NCBI GenBank assembly: GCA_022821965.1
Contig: JAJECN010000051.1
Span: forward strand, 61,519 to 125,518
Reading direction: 5' to 3'
Source of the DNA: Candidatus Poribacteria bacterium
Lineage (GTDB): Bacteria > Poribacteria > WGA-4E > WGA-3G
Length of the DNA: 64,000 bases
Below are positions 45,684-55,516 of the stretch, piece after piece. The notes under the pieces were generated by a model. It saw only the letters and a program-made list of their open reading frames with translations, ran no database searches and was not told where the DNA came from. The position numbers were made by a program, and so were the translations under genes. The stretch's first letter is position 1, and every line of letters starts with the position of its first letter.

Positions 45684-46523
45684 TTACTCAAGACTGACAA
45701 AGTCGGCATCTACGCGATGCGGAATTATCCCTGCTGCGTTACCGCGATGGAGCAATTCTTTGACTCCAGCTCTACCCTTTTCACCGTAATCAAGCGTATA
45801 ACCATTGACGTACATCCCGACAAATTTGTCAGCGAGATCGGTTTCCATATCGCGGGCATAGGTCATGGCGTACTCCAGCCCTCGCGATCGGTGGTCGAGT
45901 GAGTACTGAATGCTCTGTTTGAGTAATGCTGTTATCTTTTGAATTTTCTCGGTGCCGAGGTTGCGGCGAATTACATTGGCACCGAGCGGCAATGGCAGCC
46001 CTGTTTCTTCATACCACCATTCTCCCAAATCAATGACCTTGTGAAGCCCTTCGCGTGCGTAAGTTAGCTGTCCCTCATGGATAATAAGTCCTGCATCCAC
46101 TTCGTCTTGTTGAACAGCGTCCAATATCTTATCAAAGGGACGGGTCTCTGCCTCAAAATTTGGTTCAAACAGGCTAAGTGTAAGGTAGGCGGTCGTCATT
46201 TTACCCGGAATGGCGATGCGTTTGCCTGCGAGCGTATCTATCGGTGTTTTGGATACAACAAGGGGACCGTACCGATCGCCAATACTTGCTCCGCACGGCA
46301 TGAATACATAATCTTTTGCGACATAAGCGTAGGCATGAACAGAGATTGCCGTGACTTCAAGTTCAGCAGCAAGCGCACGCTGATTTAGAGTTTCAATATC
46401 TTCGATAACATGGACGATCTCAAAAGAATCTGTTGGGATTAGATCTTTCGCGAGCGCATAGAACATAAAAGCATCGTCGGAATCTGGGCTGTGCCCAATC
46501 CGAATTTTTTCTTTTTCTGACAT
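45684..46523 (-). CDS. mqnD: 1,4-dihydroxy-6-naphthoate synthase (MqnD)
   Basis: A 279-residue enzyme of the futalosine route to menaquinone, converting cyclic dehypoxanthinylfutalosine to 1,4-dihydroxy-6-naphthoate. It has the periplasmic-binding-protein fold with GHSPDSDDAFMFYALA at the start and an active-site His in LIIHEGQLTYAREGL. The motif spacing fits MqnD rather than its paralogue MqnA. ATG 46523 has AAGGAA upstream. No other menaquinone gene is next to it. Its presence suggests respiration with menaquinone. Confidence 0.9.
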   Translation of the reverse strand: MSEKEKIRIGHSPDSDDAFMFYALAKDLIPTDSFEIVHVIEDIETLNQRALAAELEVTAISVHAYAYVAKDYVFMPCGASIGDRYGPLVVSKTPIDTLAGKRIAIPGKMTTAYLTLSLFEPNFEAETRPFDKILDAVQQDEVDAGLIIHEGQLTYAREGLHKVIDLGEWWYEETGLPLPLGANVIRRNLGTEKIQKITALLKQSIQYSLDHRSRGLEYAMTYARDMETDLADKFVGMYVNGYTLDYGEKGRAGVKELLHRGNAAGIIPHRVDADFVSLE

Positions 46524-46539
46524 AGTGTTCCTTGTCTGA

Positions 46540-46568
46540 TTGTAGTTTTATTCACATAGTGGTATAAT
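46540..46568 (+). promoter_or_regulatory. Promoter of the methyltransferase at 46637
   Basis: TTGTAG (46540-46545), 17 bases, perfect TATAAT (46563-46568), about 70 bases before ATG 46637. Confidence 0.55.
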
Positions 46569-46636
46569 GCAGTTGATTAGACCAATTCCTAAGTAATTTC
46601 AAGGTTTTCTCAGAGACACCTTCGGCGTTAGAAAAT

Positions 46637-47578
46637 ATGAGTTTACCAGCAACATCCAAATACCTTTACCTCACAGCGATTCCACAAGGACTCACAAAGT
46701 TAGTGAGTGCGGAGTGCCTTACCCTAACAGGATCTACACCGAATGAACACAGCATAGCACTTTCGGACAGATGCGTTGATGTTACACGGGGTGCATATCT
46801 GAAAAGTTGCAGCGAAGTCCTTTTTGAAACAGCGAGTCTTGCTGAACTCTGCGCAAATATCAAAGCCATAGGTTTACACGCCGATGAATTTCGGGTATCC
46901 GTCGTGAAAAAACCCCGTAATCTTAAAATAAACTCTATGACACTCGCACGGGATATTGGCAATGTTATCGATGGCGGTGCGAACCTAAGCCAACCGGAGG
47001 TTACCTTTCTCACAGTGGTCACAGCCGAGAAAATGTGGTTTGGGCGACTCCTCTCCGAATCGGATAGTATCTGGCTCGCGCACAACCAACGTCCTTATGT
47101 AACGTCAAGCTCACTGCCTGCCCGGCTCGCGCGTGTACTCGTCAATTTAGTGGCATCTCCAGGGGATAGCCTGCTCGATCCTTGCTGTGGGACCGGGACA
47201 ATTGTGATGTCCGCCGCACATAGTGGTATCCACGCTGTTGGTTACGATGTAAATCCACGCATGGTAGGTGCGACAACAAAGAACCTACAGCATTTTGGCC
47301 TCTCGGCAGATGTAGCATTAGGTGATGCCACACAAATTCGCGAGCAGTTTGACGCTATTGCGACAGACTTACCCTACGGCATCAATCTCGTTAAAGACAA
47401 CTCGCAGGAGGAAGAGATTTTGTCGAATCTACGGACCTGCGCGCCGAAAGCAGCATTCATCGCCCTTCGAGATCTCAGTAAACTCCTGATAGACTTAGGT
47501 TACCAGATTGAAGCAGTCTTACCGGTGCCTAAACTCAGCATCGTGCGGCGTATCTTCATCGTTTCAGTGCCACAGTAA
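46637..47578 (+). CDS. Trm-G10/Trm11-like RNA methyltransferase
   Basis: A 313-residue S-adenosylmethionine-dependent enzyme. The C-terminal Rossmann domain has motif I LLDPCCGTGTIVMSAAHSG and motif IV TDLPYG (a DPPYG variant). The N-terminal half fits an RNA-recognition region, possibly THUMP-like. This order matches Trm-G10 or Trm11 (m2G/m22G at tRNA position 10), although other N2/N6 RNA or DNA methylases share the fold. Whether it carries a full THUMP domain is not clear. It is transcribed from its own promoter and stands alone on the plus strand. Confidence 0.78.
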   Translation: MSLPATSKYLYLTAIPQGLTKLVSAECLTLTGSTPNEHSIALSDRCVDVTRGAYLKSCSEVLFETASLAELCANIKAIGLHADEFRVSVVKKPRNLKINSMTLARDIGNVIDGGANLSQPEVTFLTVVTAEKMWFGRLLSESDSIWLAHNQRPYVTSSSLPARLARVLVNLVASPGDSLLDPCCGTGTIVMSAAHSGIHAVGYDVNPRMVGATTKNLQHFGLSADVALGDATQIREQFDAIATDLPYGINLVKDNSQEEEILSNLRTCAPKAAFIALRDLSKLLIDLGYQIEAVLPVPKLSIVRRIFIVSVPQ

Positions 47579-47625
47579 TGGGACTTTTGTAGTGCTGGCA
47601 TCTGTGATGAAGTTTCTATGATCCA

Positions 47626-48066
47626 TCAATAGTCCTCAATGTTTTCATAGAAGTCAGTTTCTGGTAGATATTCCTCCTCATTGAGTTCTTCCTCTTCATG
47701 CTCTTCGTATTCTTTCCGGTTAAGGAGAGCATCTATTTCATTGGGATTCTCAATCCGAAATTTACAAATCCATCCATCACCTTCCGGGAAACGGTTGATA
47801 AGTTCAATATCATCTTCAAGCACATCATTGATTTCATAAATTTCGCCTGATATAGGTGCGTAGATGTAGAAATTTCTTCCATCCGATGTCTCAATCCGCC
47901 CGATAATTTCGCCTTGTTCATATTCGCCGAAAGTTGGCAATTCTATAAAAATGATATTGCTGTAAACCTCCTGAATCCGTTCGGTAATTCCAATGTTACA
48001 CTCTTTTGAATTGAGAAACTCAATCCATTCATGCGTTGTTGTATATTTTATCTCAAGATTTTTCAT
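47626..48066 (-). CDS. GcvH-like protein lacking the lipoyl lysine
   Basis: ATG 48066 is chosen because GGGAGGAAATTCGTG precedes it; the longer frame to 48192 overlaps the upstream gene. The product is 146 residues. It aligns along the hammerhead fold of the glycine-cleavage H protein: THEWIEF..., IGITERIQEVYSNIIFIELP, then IYAPISGEIYEIND. At the tip where H proteins have E-S-V-K-A (the lysine that carries lipoate), it reads RIETSDGRNFY with no lysine. The C-terminus is a long acidic tail (YEEHEEEELNEEEY). It therefore cannot carry lipoate at the usual place and is probably a structural or regulatory paralogue. No gcvT or gcvP is nearby. Confidence 0.8.
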   Translation of the reverse strand: MKNLEIKYTTTHEWIEFLNSKECNIGITERIQEVYSNIIFIELPTFGEYEQGEIIGRIETSDGRNFYIYAPISGEIYEINDVLEDDIELINRFPEGDGWICKFRIENPNEIDALLNRKEYEEHEEEELNEEEYLPETDFYENIEDY

Positions 48067-48100
48067 CACGAATTTCCTCCCGTTAGACATGATGGTTCTC

Positions 48101-48691
48101 TTACGAGACAATTCCAAGACCTTTGAGTTGTGACTGGAAAGGTTCAAGAACATTTTGCCGAATCCTAATTTGGATAATTGGGTCCGGGTCATACTTTATA
48201 TCTATTACTTTTCCACCTGCGCGTTTACACAATTTAATAACAGGACCAATGTCTGAATGATTGACTTCTAAATGTAAGTTTCGATAAAAGATACGGTTTT
48301 CTATAGTAGCACTTTGGAGGCATTCTCTTGCACACCGCCCATACGCGCGAATTAATCCACCAATACCGAGATTGATACCACCGTAATACCGAGTAACAAC
48401 GCAGATAGTATTAGACAAGTCAAGAGCGCGAATAGCGGAAAGGATAGGCGGGCCGGCGGAATGGGTGGGTTCGCCTGCATCGGTTGCATATTCACGCAGG
48501 GTGTCTCCGCTGCCAATACTGTACGCATAACAGTAGTGTGAGGCACGTGGATTCCTCTCTTGCGCTTGACTCAGAAAATCTTTAACCTCTACTTCGGTAT
48601 GTACAGATGTTGCCTCTCCAAAAAATCGAGATTTCTTTACAATATGATGTGCGTGGGCTATCCCCACGACCGTTCTGTATTCGTCAGACAT
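48101..48691 (-). CDS. YigZ/IMPACT family protein
   Basis: ATG 48691 (MSDEYRTVVGIAHAHHIVKK) is chosen over the open frame to 48847, which overlaps the barrel gene. The 196-residue product has KKSRFFGEA, ATDAGEPTHSAGPPILSA, and RYYGGINLGIGGLIRAYG, the conserved core of the UPF0029/IMPACT N-terminal domain, followed by a small C-terminal domain. The family is linked to translation control and proline-peptide handling; the precise role in bacteria is unknown. Its start lies 8 bases after the barrel gene stop. Confidence 0.85.
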   Translation of the reverse strand: MSDEYRTVVGIAHAHHIVKKSRFFGEATSVHTEVEVKDFLSQAQERNPRASHYCYAYSIGSGDTLREYATDAGEPTHSAGPPILSAIRALDLSNTICVVTRYYGGINLGIGGLIRAYGRCARECLQSATIENRIFYRNLHLEVNHSDIGPVIKLCKRAGGKVIDIKYDPDPIIQIRIRQNVLEPFQSQLKGLGIVS

Positions 48692-48699
48692 ACATCTAT

Positions 48700-49812
48700 C
48701 TAAAAAATTTGCCCGATTGAAAAAACGTACACACCTTTCCCCTGCACAATATGGAGGCGTTCTTCTACCCCGACAGTGGGCATGAGTTGTGGTGTATACG
48801 CTGCGTTGAGTGTTATACTTCCGAATCTGACACCGAGTCCGAAGCACGGACCTTCCGCTTTCCAGAGTCGTTCTTCGGTTTCAAACGAACCGTCTTGCAA
48901 GAGAAACACTGATGTGTAATGCTTTTGTGTGTCCCGAAGGTAGCCAACTCTAATACCAATCCAGTATCGGTACCACACTTCGGCACCTACATTTGTCCGG
49001 ATACCGTCGTGGAAGGGTGGATGCACATCTAAGCCGATGCGCAAAGCAGCGTCTCCTATTTCACGCTGATAGGCAATCCCTGTTACAATTGTGCGCTCCA
49101 TCATATCTGGAATGGAAGCGTCAGAAAAGGAGAGTCCATTACTCAAATTCCGAGCGACGACTCCCACCTGAATTGCATCCCCAATCTGTTGGATGATACC
49201 AACATTATAGGCGTATCCGTGTCCAAGGTCCTCGTTCCCGTCAGTGCCGATTACTTTAGAACGTAGCCATTTCGTATCAATCCCAACAACGGTGCCGCTG
49301 AATATATTTAACCCGTAACTCAAACCGATAGCAAGATTATTTTCTGGAAAACTGTTGAGTGCCTTACCTCGATAGTCCACTCGGCGGAATGCTCCATCCT
49401 GTGCAAACGAGACACCTAATCCAAGCGTCCCGAATTTGCTCATCGGAAACGTCCAGTTTAAAGTTTCAATACCGTACGCATGTTGCTCATATCGACTATA
49501 ATCCTCATAACTCGCATTGGGGTTCGGTTTCGAGAGCAAGGCAACGGTCCGTGGAAAACGGGTCGCGTGGATAACAAATCGGTTTCCTTCCGTTGTACCG
49601 ATGCCAGCAGGATTACTCCCAAGGGCATTCGCGCCGCGCGTTAATCCAACGAAGCTTCCCCCCATCCCCTGATGTTCAGCACCGAGCAACTGCTTGAGAA
49701 AACCGTCTGCTGATGCTCTTGTGTCTACCATTGAGGCAGTGCTACTTGAAACAAAAAAGTGGAAGACTAAGTAAAGTAGAAGAGTTGCAGCGCAACTTTG
49801 GATATATTTCAT
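48700..49812 (-). CDS. PorV/PorQ-like outer-membrane beta-barrel protein
   Basis: A 370-residue exported protein with a signal peptide (TLLLYLVFHFFVSSSTAS). The N-terminal segment GAEHQGMGGSFVGLTRGANALGS...NPAGIG is the fingerprint of the PorV/PorQ/UPF0164 barrel family, and the remainder alternates short beta-strands. In Bacteroidetes PorV docks C-terminally tagged cargo during type IX secretion. Here cargo-like FlgD-type C-termini occur on the M28 and M6-like peptidases, so a related export route is plausible but not shown. ATG 49812 has GAGGTGAGAG upstream. Confidence 0.83.
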   Translation of the reverse strand: MKYIQSCAATLLLYLVFHFFVSSSTASMVDTRASADGFLKQLLGAEHQGMGGSFVGLTRGANALGSNPAGIGTTEGNRFVIHATRFPRTVALLSKPNPNASYEDYSRYEQHAYGIETLNWTFPMSKFGTLGLGVSFAQDGAFRRVDYRGKALNSFPENNLAIGLSYGLNIFSGTVVGIDTKWLRSKVIGTDGNEDLGHGYAYNVGIIQQIGDAIQVGVVARNLSNGLSFSDASIPDMMERTIVTGIAYQREIGDAALRIGLDVHPPFHDGIRTNVGAEVWYRYWIGIRVGYLRDTQKHYTSVFLLQDGSFETEERLWKAEGPCFGLGVRFGSITLNAAYTPQLMPTVGVEERLHIVQGKGVYVFSIGQIF

Positions 49813-50006
49813 CTCTCACCTCACACGAAAGGGATGCCCCATAGGACATCGCTCTTTTAGGAATATGGAATTTAGGTATGTAAATGCAAACTATGGTGGA
49901 TTATACAATTAATTTTACGTTTCAATCAGCGCGGTTACAACAGCGAAGAAACACCCAAGCAAAGCCTAACAGTAGGTGTAAACATATTTTGATAATCCAC
50001 TATAAA

Positions 50007-50399
50007 TTAAGTGGAACAGAGTGTAACCTGTGCTACAGCATAAACATTTGTGTGAGACATAGAGACAAATATTGAATTAATATTGCGTTCGTGTGCATAA
50101 CGTTGGACTTCGCCGTGTAAAATAAGTTCTGGTTTTCCAACAGCATCGGCTTGAATTTCTATATCTTGCCAGCGCATACCAGTCGTCAAGCCCGTGCCAA
50201 GTGCCTTGAATGTCGCTTCTTTAGCAGCAAAACGGGCGGCAAGCCGCCAGTACCGGGAGGGAGTATCCCCACAATATGTGAGTTCCTGTTGTGTGTAGAC
50301 CCGCTGTTCAAAACGTGCACCCCACCGACGAGACGCGTCTCGAATCCGTTCAACTTCAACAATATCAATGCCGATTCCCTGAATTTTGTGCTGGTGCAT
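50007..50399 (-). CDS. acpS: Holo-acyl-carrier-protein synthase
   Basis: Transfers 4'-phosphopantetheine from CoA to acyl carrier protein. The 130-residue product has GIDIVEVERI (first Mg2+-binding Asp) and AARFAAKEATFKALGTGL, the two signature blocks. The start may be ATG 50399 (MHQHKIQGIGID) or ATG 50420, which would overlap folP; neither has a strong ribosome site, so coupling to folP is likely. It is the last gene of ftsH-folP-acpS. Confidence 0.9.
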   Translation of the reverse strand: MHQHKIQGIGIDIVEVERIRDASRRWGARFEQRVYTQQELTYCGDTPSRYWRLAARFAAKEATFKALGTGLTTGMRWQDIEIQADAVGKPELILHGEVQRYAHERNINSIFVSMSHTNVYAVAQVTLCST

Positions 50400-50403
50400 C
50401 GGT

Positions 50404-51228
50404 TTATTTGTAGAGTGCATCTGTCATTCGGGCAGCTCGGACATTTTCTTTCACATCATGAACACGCACAATGTCTACACCGTGTGCGATAGCCCAACAC
50501 ACAGTCGCTATTGTTCCTTCAACGCGCTCGGTTACAGGAAGTTCTAAAATGTTACCAATAAACGATTTTCGGGACGTGCCAATGAGCAAGGGTTTCTGCA
50601 ACCCCCTGAACTCCTCAAGACGTTTTAGGATCTCAAGATTATGTTCTATCGTTTTGCCAAATCCAATCCCTGGATCGATAATAATCCGCTCGGCAGCAAC
50701 GCCTTGTGCTTCGGCAATCTGTATACTTTTCTGCAGTGACATACAAATCTCACCAACGACATCATCATACTGAGGTGATTGTTGCATCGTGCGCGGTGTC
50801 CCTTTTATATGCATCAGGATGAGCCCGGCTTCCATTTCCGCTACGACGGCAGCCATTCCCGTATCGCCGTGCAGTGCTGTGATGTCGTTAATGAGATGTG
50901 CCCCAGCTTCGAGAGCACATCGGGCAACCTCTGCTTTATATGTGTCAACGGAAAGCAGAACATCAACAGTGTCAGCAACCGCACGAATGACGGGTAGGAT
51001 TCGTGCCAATTCTTCATTGATCGACACAGGTGATGCCCCCGGACGGGATGATTCACCTCCAATATCAATCAGGGTCGCACCTTCCACCGCCATGAATTCA
51101 GCATGCGCGACGGCTTGTTCGACATCAAGATAGCACCCCCCATCGGAAAAAGAGTCTGGGGTGACATTCAAGATGCCCATCACGTGTGTGTGGCCCCCTA
51201 AAGCGAGAGTTCTGCCACGACAGTTCAT
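50404..51228 (-). CDS. folP: Dihydropteroate synthase
   Basis: Condenses p-aminobenzoate with the pterin pyrophosphate in folate synthesis. A 274-residue TIM barrel with the signature [15 protein letters not shown] near the start, [13 protein letters not shown] and [16 protein letters not shown]. All are intact, so the enzyme should be active. Its start overlaps the ftsH stop by 4 bases (ATGA). The order ftsH-folP-acpS is frequent in bacteria. Confidence 0.95.
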   Translation of the reverse strand: MNCRGRTLALGGHTHVMGILNVTPDSFSDGGCYLDVEQAVAHAEFMAVEGATLIDIGGESSRPGASPVSINEELARILPVIRAVADTVDVLLSVDTYKAEVARCALEAGAHLINDITALHGDTGMAAVVAEMEAGLILMHIKGTPRTMQQSPQYDDVVGEICMSLQKSIQIAEAQGVAAERIIIDPGIGFGKTIEHNLEILKRLEEFRGLQKPLLIGTSRKSFIGNILELPVTERVEGTIATVCWAIAHGVDIVRVHDVKENVRAARMTDALYK

Positions 51229-53141
51229 ACGATTGGCTTCGCGGGGAGTTGTGGACGTGGTCCGAGAATTTCATCAATCTCTTCGGTAACAAGGGTTTCC
51301 CGTTCCAATAACGCATCCGCCAGTAACTTCAAACCCTCAAGATTCGTTTCCAAAATATCTCGTGCCTTCTTATAACACTCCGTTACGATGTCGTGAACCG
51401 CCTTGTCAATTTCAATAGCAGTTTTCTCACTATAATCCTGATGGACACTCAACTCTTTGCCGAGGAATACCTGTTCATCGCGTCTACCGTAGGTGAGGGG
51501 TCCCATGTGACTCATACCCCACTGCGTAACCATGCGACGGGCAAGGCTTGTGGCTTGCTCAAAGTCGTTTTGTGCGCCTGTCGTCTGTTCACCAAAGATA
51601 ATCTCTTCAGCGACTCTACCGCCAAGTGCGAAAATGATATGGGCGAGCAAACGTTTCTTACTCATGTTATGTCGCTCTTCGAGGGGTAGTTTCGCTGTGA
51701 CACCGAGGGCTCTGCCGCGTGGGACAATGGTACACTTATAGTTCGGATCACTTTCCGGGACGAAGTGTAACATGAGTGCATGTCCAGCTTCGTGATAAGC
51801 GGTGACCGTTCTTTCTTCATCACTAATGACAAGACTGCGCCGCTCCGGTCCCATAAGCACACGGTCCTTTGCTTCGTCAAAGCACATCATGTCAATTTCT
51901 TCATTGTCACACCTTGCGGCGAGAAGCGCGGCTTCGTTCGCCATATTCTCAAGGTCTGCGCCGGAAAAGCCGGGGGTTGCCTTCGCTAAGATTTCCAGAT
52001 TAACATCTTCTGCGAGTTTATAGGGAGGTTTTGTATGTACCGTGAGTATTGCCTCCCTGCCACGAACATCTGGGAGGTCTACAACGATCTGTCGATCAAA
52101 TCTGCCGGGTCGAAGAAGTGCAGGATCCAAAACATCGGGACGGTTTGTTGCAGCGATGAGTATCACCCCCTCGGATGCCTCAAACCCCTGCATCTCAACA
52201 AGGAGCTGATTTAGGGTTTGCTCGCGTTCATCGTGTCCGCCACCAATACCGGCTCCCCGGTGTCTACCGACTGCATCTAATTCATCGATAAAGATGATAC
52301 AAGGTGCGTTCTTCTTACCGGTTTCAAACAGGTCTCGGACACGGGATGCACCTACACCGACAAACATTTCGACGAAGTCAGAGCCACTGATACTATAGAA
52401 CGGCACATCCGCCTCACCAGCAACGGCTTGTGCAAGCATTGTCTTACCGGTTCCTGGAGGTCCCATGAGGAGCACCCCTTTAGGAATTTTACCACCAAGT
52501 CGTTCAAACTTTTTCGGTGCTTTTAGGAATTCGATCACTTCTTCAAGTGCTTCCTTCGCCTCATCAACACCTGCGACATCTTCAAATGTCACCTTTGTTT
52601 GATTCTCAGAATGGAGCCTCGCCCGGCTTTTGCCAAAAGAGAGTGCTCGATTCCCACTCCCTTGCATCTGACGCGACAGGAAAATCATCAAACCTAAGAA
52701 AATAAGCAGTGGAACGACAGTTGTCCCGAAGATAAGGAGCCCTTGTGGGAATTTAGATGGGGGTTTCACATTGTAATGAATACCGGACTGATCAAGTTTT
52801 GCCTGGATGTCGTAATCATCGATAGCATCCCGGCTTGCTCTAAATTCGCCTTGCCATTTCTGCGGAAGAGGGTTTTCTTGCTCCTCAGGTCTTACACTTT
52901 GTATAACATCAGCGCGGATATCATTGAGTACGCTTTCATGAAACTTCCCCTCAATCCATTCTTCGTCTAAAACCAGATACCCATCAAACAGATCTGGCCC
53001 GCGCGTTATATATTGATGAAAATCAGAGGTTGCCAGTTGATACACTGGATCTCTGCGGTTAAATAGTTGGTAGATGCCGAGAACAACAAGTCCGGCAACA
53101 ACTACCCACCAAATCACCATGCTTCTTGTATTTTTATTCAC
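51225..53141 (-). CDS. ftsH: ATP-dependent zinc metalloprotease FtsH
   Basis: A membrane AAA protease that degrades misfolded and regulatory membrane proteins. Two N-terminal membrane segments (about 9-25 and 125-145) flank a periplasmic domain. The AAA module has Walker [12 protein letters not shown], Walker [12 protein letters not shown] and the arginine-finger region [18 protein letters not shown]; the protease zinc site is [13 protein letters not shown] 53141 is chosen with GAGAGG 9 bases upstream; a TTG at 53147 in the same frame would place the ribosome site too close. Length is about 638 residues, normal for the family. Confidence 0.96.
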   Translation of the reverse strand: MNKNTRSMVIWWVVVAGLVVLGIYQLFNRRDPVYQLATSDFHQYITRGPDLFDGYLVLDEEWIEGKFHESVLNDIRADVIQSVRPEEQENPLPQKWQGEFRASRDAIDDYDIQAKLDQSGIHYNVKPPSKFPQGLLIFGTTVVPLLIFLGLMIFLSRQMQGSGNRALSFGKSRARLHSENQTKVTFEDVAGVDEAKEALEEVIEFLKAPKKFERLGGKIPKGVLLMGPPGTGKTMLAQAVAGEADVPFYSISGSDFVEMFVGVGASRVRDLFETGKKNAPCIIFIDELDAVGRHRGAGIGGGHDEREQTLNQLLVEMQGFEASEGVILIAATNRPDVLDPALLRPGRFDRQIVVDLPDVRGREAILTVHTKPPYKLAEDVNLEILAKATPGFSGADLENMANEAALLAARCDNEEIDMMCFDEAKDRVLMGPERRSLVISDEERTVTAYHEAGHALMLHFVPESDPNYKCTIVPRGRALGVTAKLPLEERHNMSKKRLLAHIIFALGGRVAEEIIFGEQTTGAQNDFEQATSLARRMVTQWGMSHMGPLTYGRRDEQVFLGKELSVHQDYSEKTAIEIDKAVHDIVTECYKKARDILETNLEGLKLLADALLERETLVTEEIDEILGPRPQLPAKPIV

Positions 53142-53205
53142 AACCAATTGCCTCTCTGTTAAAATCTAAGTCCTGATATAAACGCGATTTCAAAGTCTGT
53201 TTAAA

Positions 53206-53234
53206 AGTATAACAAATTTTTTTTCAAATTTCAA
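53206..53234 (-). promoter_or_regulatory. Promoter of the ftsH-folP-acpS operon
   Basis: On the reverse strand TTGAAA (53229-53234), 17 bases, TATACT (53206-53211), about 65 bases before the start. The rest of the 373-base gap 53148-53520 is AT-rich; a plus-strand promoter for the next gene was not resolved. Confidence 0.6.
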
Positions 53235-53520
53235 CTGAATTTAAAAAAACAGGTATTCACAAACCTCACATTTGATCGTACAAATTTTAACTGGATAAAT
53301 AATTTTTTCTAAAGTATACTATTATAGTGAAGAAAGTAAGAAATAGATACAACAAAATTTTTAGGTTCGTGTCGGAATGTTTGCAACACACTCCCACGCG
53401 GGAAAAAAGATATAAGGTTAACGCAATTGAACCCTGACACAAAGAGGGATAGGGCTGTGCGATGAAACCCAGTCCTACAAAAAATCTGATTCTACAGGTT
53501 ATCCTGGAAAGGCGGAACCT

Positions 53521-54231
53521 ATGAACCTTAACAAACAGATACTTGCGATAATCATCCTTCTGTTAGCGGCGATGCCTCATGCATTAGGGCATGTCACCGG
53601 CGGGAAACTTCAAAATTTTCAATACAATGCTGACCATGCCCAAGTCGCACCTATCGTAGACGGCTACCTTGATGATCCGGCCTGGGAAAGAGTAACCCCC
53701 GGAAAATTGGAACAAAATTTAATTACTGGAGAACGCTGGAATCCATCGCCCGATTTCACTGGATCCTTTGCAGCAACGTGGCGCAATGGCTTTCTTTATG
53801 TCGCTATAAAATTTGTAGACGATCAACTTGAAACGCGCCAAGCAAAACTGCTTCGCGGAGATCATCTTATCCTTTATGTAGATCCGCATCACTCTGGACG
53901 CAAAGAGGATCTCTATCGCTTTGAAATCCGGATTGGGAAAGAGATGGAGACGTTAAAATACCCATTGACGCGCATTGCCTGGGGAAACGATGGACAAACA
54001 TGCGAACTCAGTTTCCGACTCGATAACCTCGCGAGAAAAGGCAATAGTATCGGATTCTTCATTACCTATAGCGATGTTGACAGCGGGAACCTTCAAAATA
54101 AAATCACTTGGGCACCGGAAGGTTATACTGAGGAAAGCGAGTACCTTCCCGATCTCGTTTTCACCGCGAAGATCGAACCAACCAGACAACAAAAATTAAT
54201 CCAGTGGGGACGTATCAAAAGCCTCTACTAA
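53521..54231 (+). CDS. Exported CBM9/DOMON-like carbohydrate-binding protein
   Basis: A 236-residue protein with a signal peptide (LAIIILLLAAMPHALG). The body VDGYLDDPAWERVTP is the typical opening of family 9 carbohydrate-binding / DOMON-like modules, followed by FAATWRNGFLYVAIKFVDDQ, YRFEIRIGKE and a GFFITYSDVDSG stretch. It has no catalytic domain, so it probably binds sugar or haem-like ligands in the periplasm or outside. No ribosome site of the GGAGG type precedes ATG 53521, only a weak GGAAAGG. It lies alone between ftsH and a small membrane protein. Confidence 0.75.
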   Translation: MNLNKQILAIIILLLAAMPHALGHVTGGKLQNFQYNADHAQVAPIVDGYLDDPAWERVTPGKLEQNLITGERWNPSPDFTGSFAATWRNGFLYVAIKFVDDQLETRQAKLLRGDHLILYVDPHHSGRKEDLYRFEIRIGKEMETLKYPLTRIAWGNDGQTCELSFRLDNLARKGNSIGFFITYSDVDSGNLQNKITWAPEGYTEESEYLPDLVFTAKIEPTRQQKLIQWGRIKSLY

Positions 54232-54241
54232 TATATTACCG

Positions 54242-54270
54242 TAGGGCGAGGTGTGAAAAACCTCGCCCTA
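54242..54270 (+). terminator. Perfect hairpin after the CBM9-like gene
   Basis: TAGGGCGAGGT (54242-54252) pairs perfectly with ACCTCGCCCTA (54260-54270) around GTGAAAA. The trailing TAGTTATAAA has no clean T-run, so termination is possible but unproved; it may also be an interspersed palindrome. Confidence 0.45.
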
Positions 54271-54307
54271 TAGTTATAAAATACTACGAAATAACATCGG
54301 AGAATTC

Positions 54308-54490
54308 GTGTACTATATCGGAAAAACCTTGGAACTGATGGGCATCGCGTGCTTGGGAGCAGGACTCTATTTAGGCTGTGTCAATCCTTTCGATTACAGC
54401 GAATCCAAAGCAATGGGTGTCGAGATGGGTTTCCTAACGCTTGGTGTTTTAGTCTTTTTTGTCGGAAGACTCATTGAGAAACGTTCTTAG
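54308..54490 (+). CDS. Small two-span membrane protein
   Basis: GTG 54308 with CGGAGA upstream gives 60 residues. Two hydrophobic helices (LELMGIACLGAGLYLG and GFLTLGVLVFFVGRLI) separated by a short polar loop, ending in basic IEKRS. It resembles short two-span membrane proteins scattered across several phyla. The function is unknown. Confidence 0.55.
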   Translation: MYYIGKTLELMGIACLGAGLYLGCVNPFDYSESKAMGVEMGFLTLGVLVFFVGRLIEKRS

Positions 54491-54500
54491 AAATCCGATA

Positions 54501-55394
54501 TTAAGTATCGTTTAGTATTGTAATCGCAATCCCTTGTTCACCTGCAACAGAATAGAGAAGCCACTTTTCTCCATCCTCGCAATAGATAGCCGGGTCGCGA
54601 AGTTCATGTACACGTTCGCGATCTAACCCACCTGTTGACGGCTTAATCGGCAGATCCACACCCTCAAAATCGTATTTCGGCGCAATAACCTCTATCGGTT
54701 CAGACGGCTGCCAATCGTTCCAATCATCTGTTAACTGCACGGTGCTTTTACGGATACGTTCTGGACTATCACCATAGAGTGAATAATAAACGGTCAAGGT
54801 ATCGCCTTCAAGATAGTTCGCTGTATGCCGAGGGAAACCGGTGTTGTCTTTCTCTGATTTACGCGGAAAAAGCGGCGTGTCTCTCGGAATGAACGATGCA
54901 GCCCATTCCGGTGTTTGCGCACGACTTATCCAGCCGTGATACGTCGCATAGGGACGTCCCTGCCACCAAAAAACACGATAATAGGCTCCCATCTGCTTAT
55001 GCCGTATATCCGAGGCAGTGTAGTTCACGCCATCAGTTGAGGTCGCCCAGCAAGTTGACTGCCCCCTATAACTCCCATGAAAATACATAAAGAAACGGTG
55101 GTTCTCTTCATCTATATGTACATCCGGTGAAGCGATGTGGTCACCCTCTCGGAATACAGTGTTGTCCCGATGTAGCACGCCGGGACGGTGGACAGTATAA
55201 GGTCCTTCAATAGCATCGGCATACGCCAAGCGGATATATGCACCGCGATGATGAGCAAAGTAGAGATAGTATTTTCCCAATGGATCTTCTACCCATTCTG
55301 GCACACGAACGAGTGAGGGTCCATTGATATTAGAGAAACCGTGCTCCCTGTCAAGTTCAGGCATCTCTGGGTGAATTAGCAGTGTTCGTTCCAT
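54501..55394 (-). CDS. GH43/GH32-like five-bladed propeller glycosidase-like protein
   Basis: A 297-residue cytoplasmic-looking protein (no signal peptide). It has NINGPSLVRVPEWVEDPLGK, YLYFAHHRGAYIRLAYAD, then HIASPDVHIDEENHRFFMYF and VHELRDPAIYCEDGEKWLLY, the repeated blade pattern of GH43, GH32 or related beta-propeller glycosidases. The Asp/Glu positions fit (DVHI, RDPA), but the exact family and substrate are uncertain. ATG 55394 has GAGGAAAATATG upstream. It follows the PhyH gene with 122 bases between them, which include an interspersed repeat end. Confidence 0.7.
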   Translation of the reverse strand: MERTLLIHPEMPELDREHGFSNINGPSLVRVPEWVEDPLGKYYLYFAHHRGAYIRLAYADAIEGPYTVHRPGVLHRDNTVFREGDHIASPDVHIDEENHRFFMYFHGSYRGQSTCWATSTDGVNYTASDIRHKQMGAYYRVFWWQGRPYATYHGWISRAQTPEWAASFIPRDTPLFPRKSEKDNTGFPRHTANYLEGDTLTVYYSLYGDSPERIRKSTVQLTDDWNDWQPSEPIEVIAPKYDFEGVDLPIKPSTGGLDRERVHELRDPAIYCEDGEKWLLYSVAGEQGIAITILNDT

Positions 55395-55516
55395 ATTTTC
55401 CTCTCTTAGGGCTTACGCAATTTTTTGGGAGTAACTACAACCACACACCGCTGGCGAGGTTTCTATCGGAAATACTCCAGCAAACTACCTTGCCAACAAT
55501 GCAAGTACTGGGTTTC

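Noticed and set aside
53148..53520. An RNA gene in the gap before the CBM9-like protein
   Set aside because: The stretch is AT-rich without a conserved stem set; only the ftsH promoter is supported.
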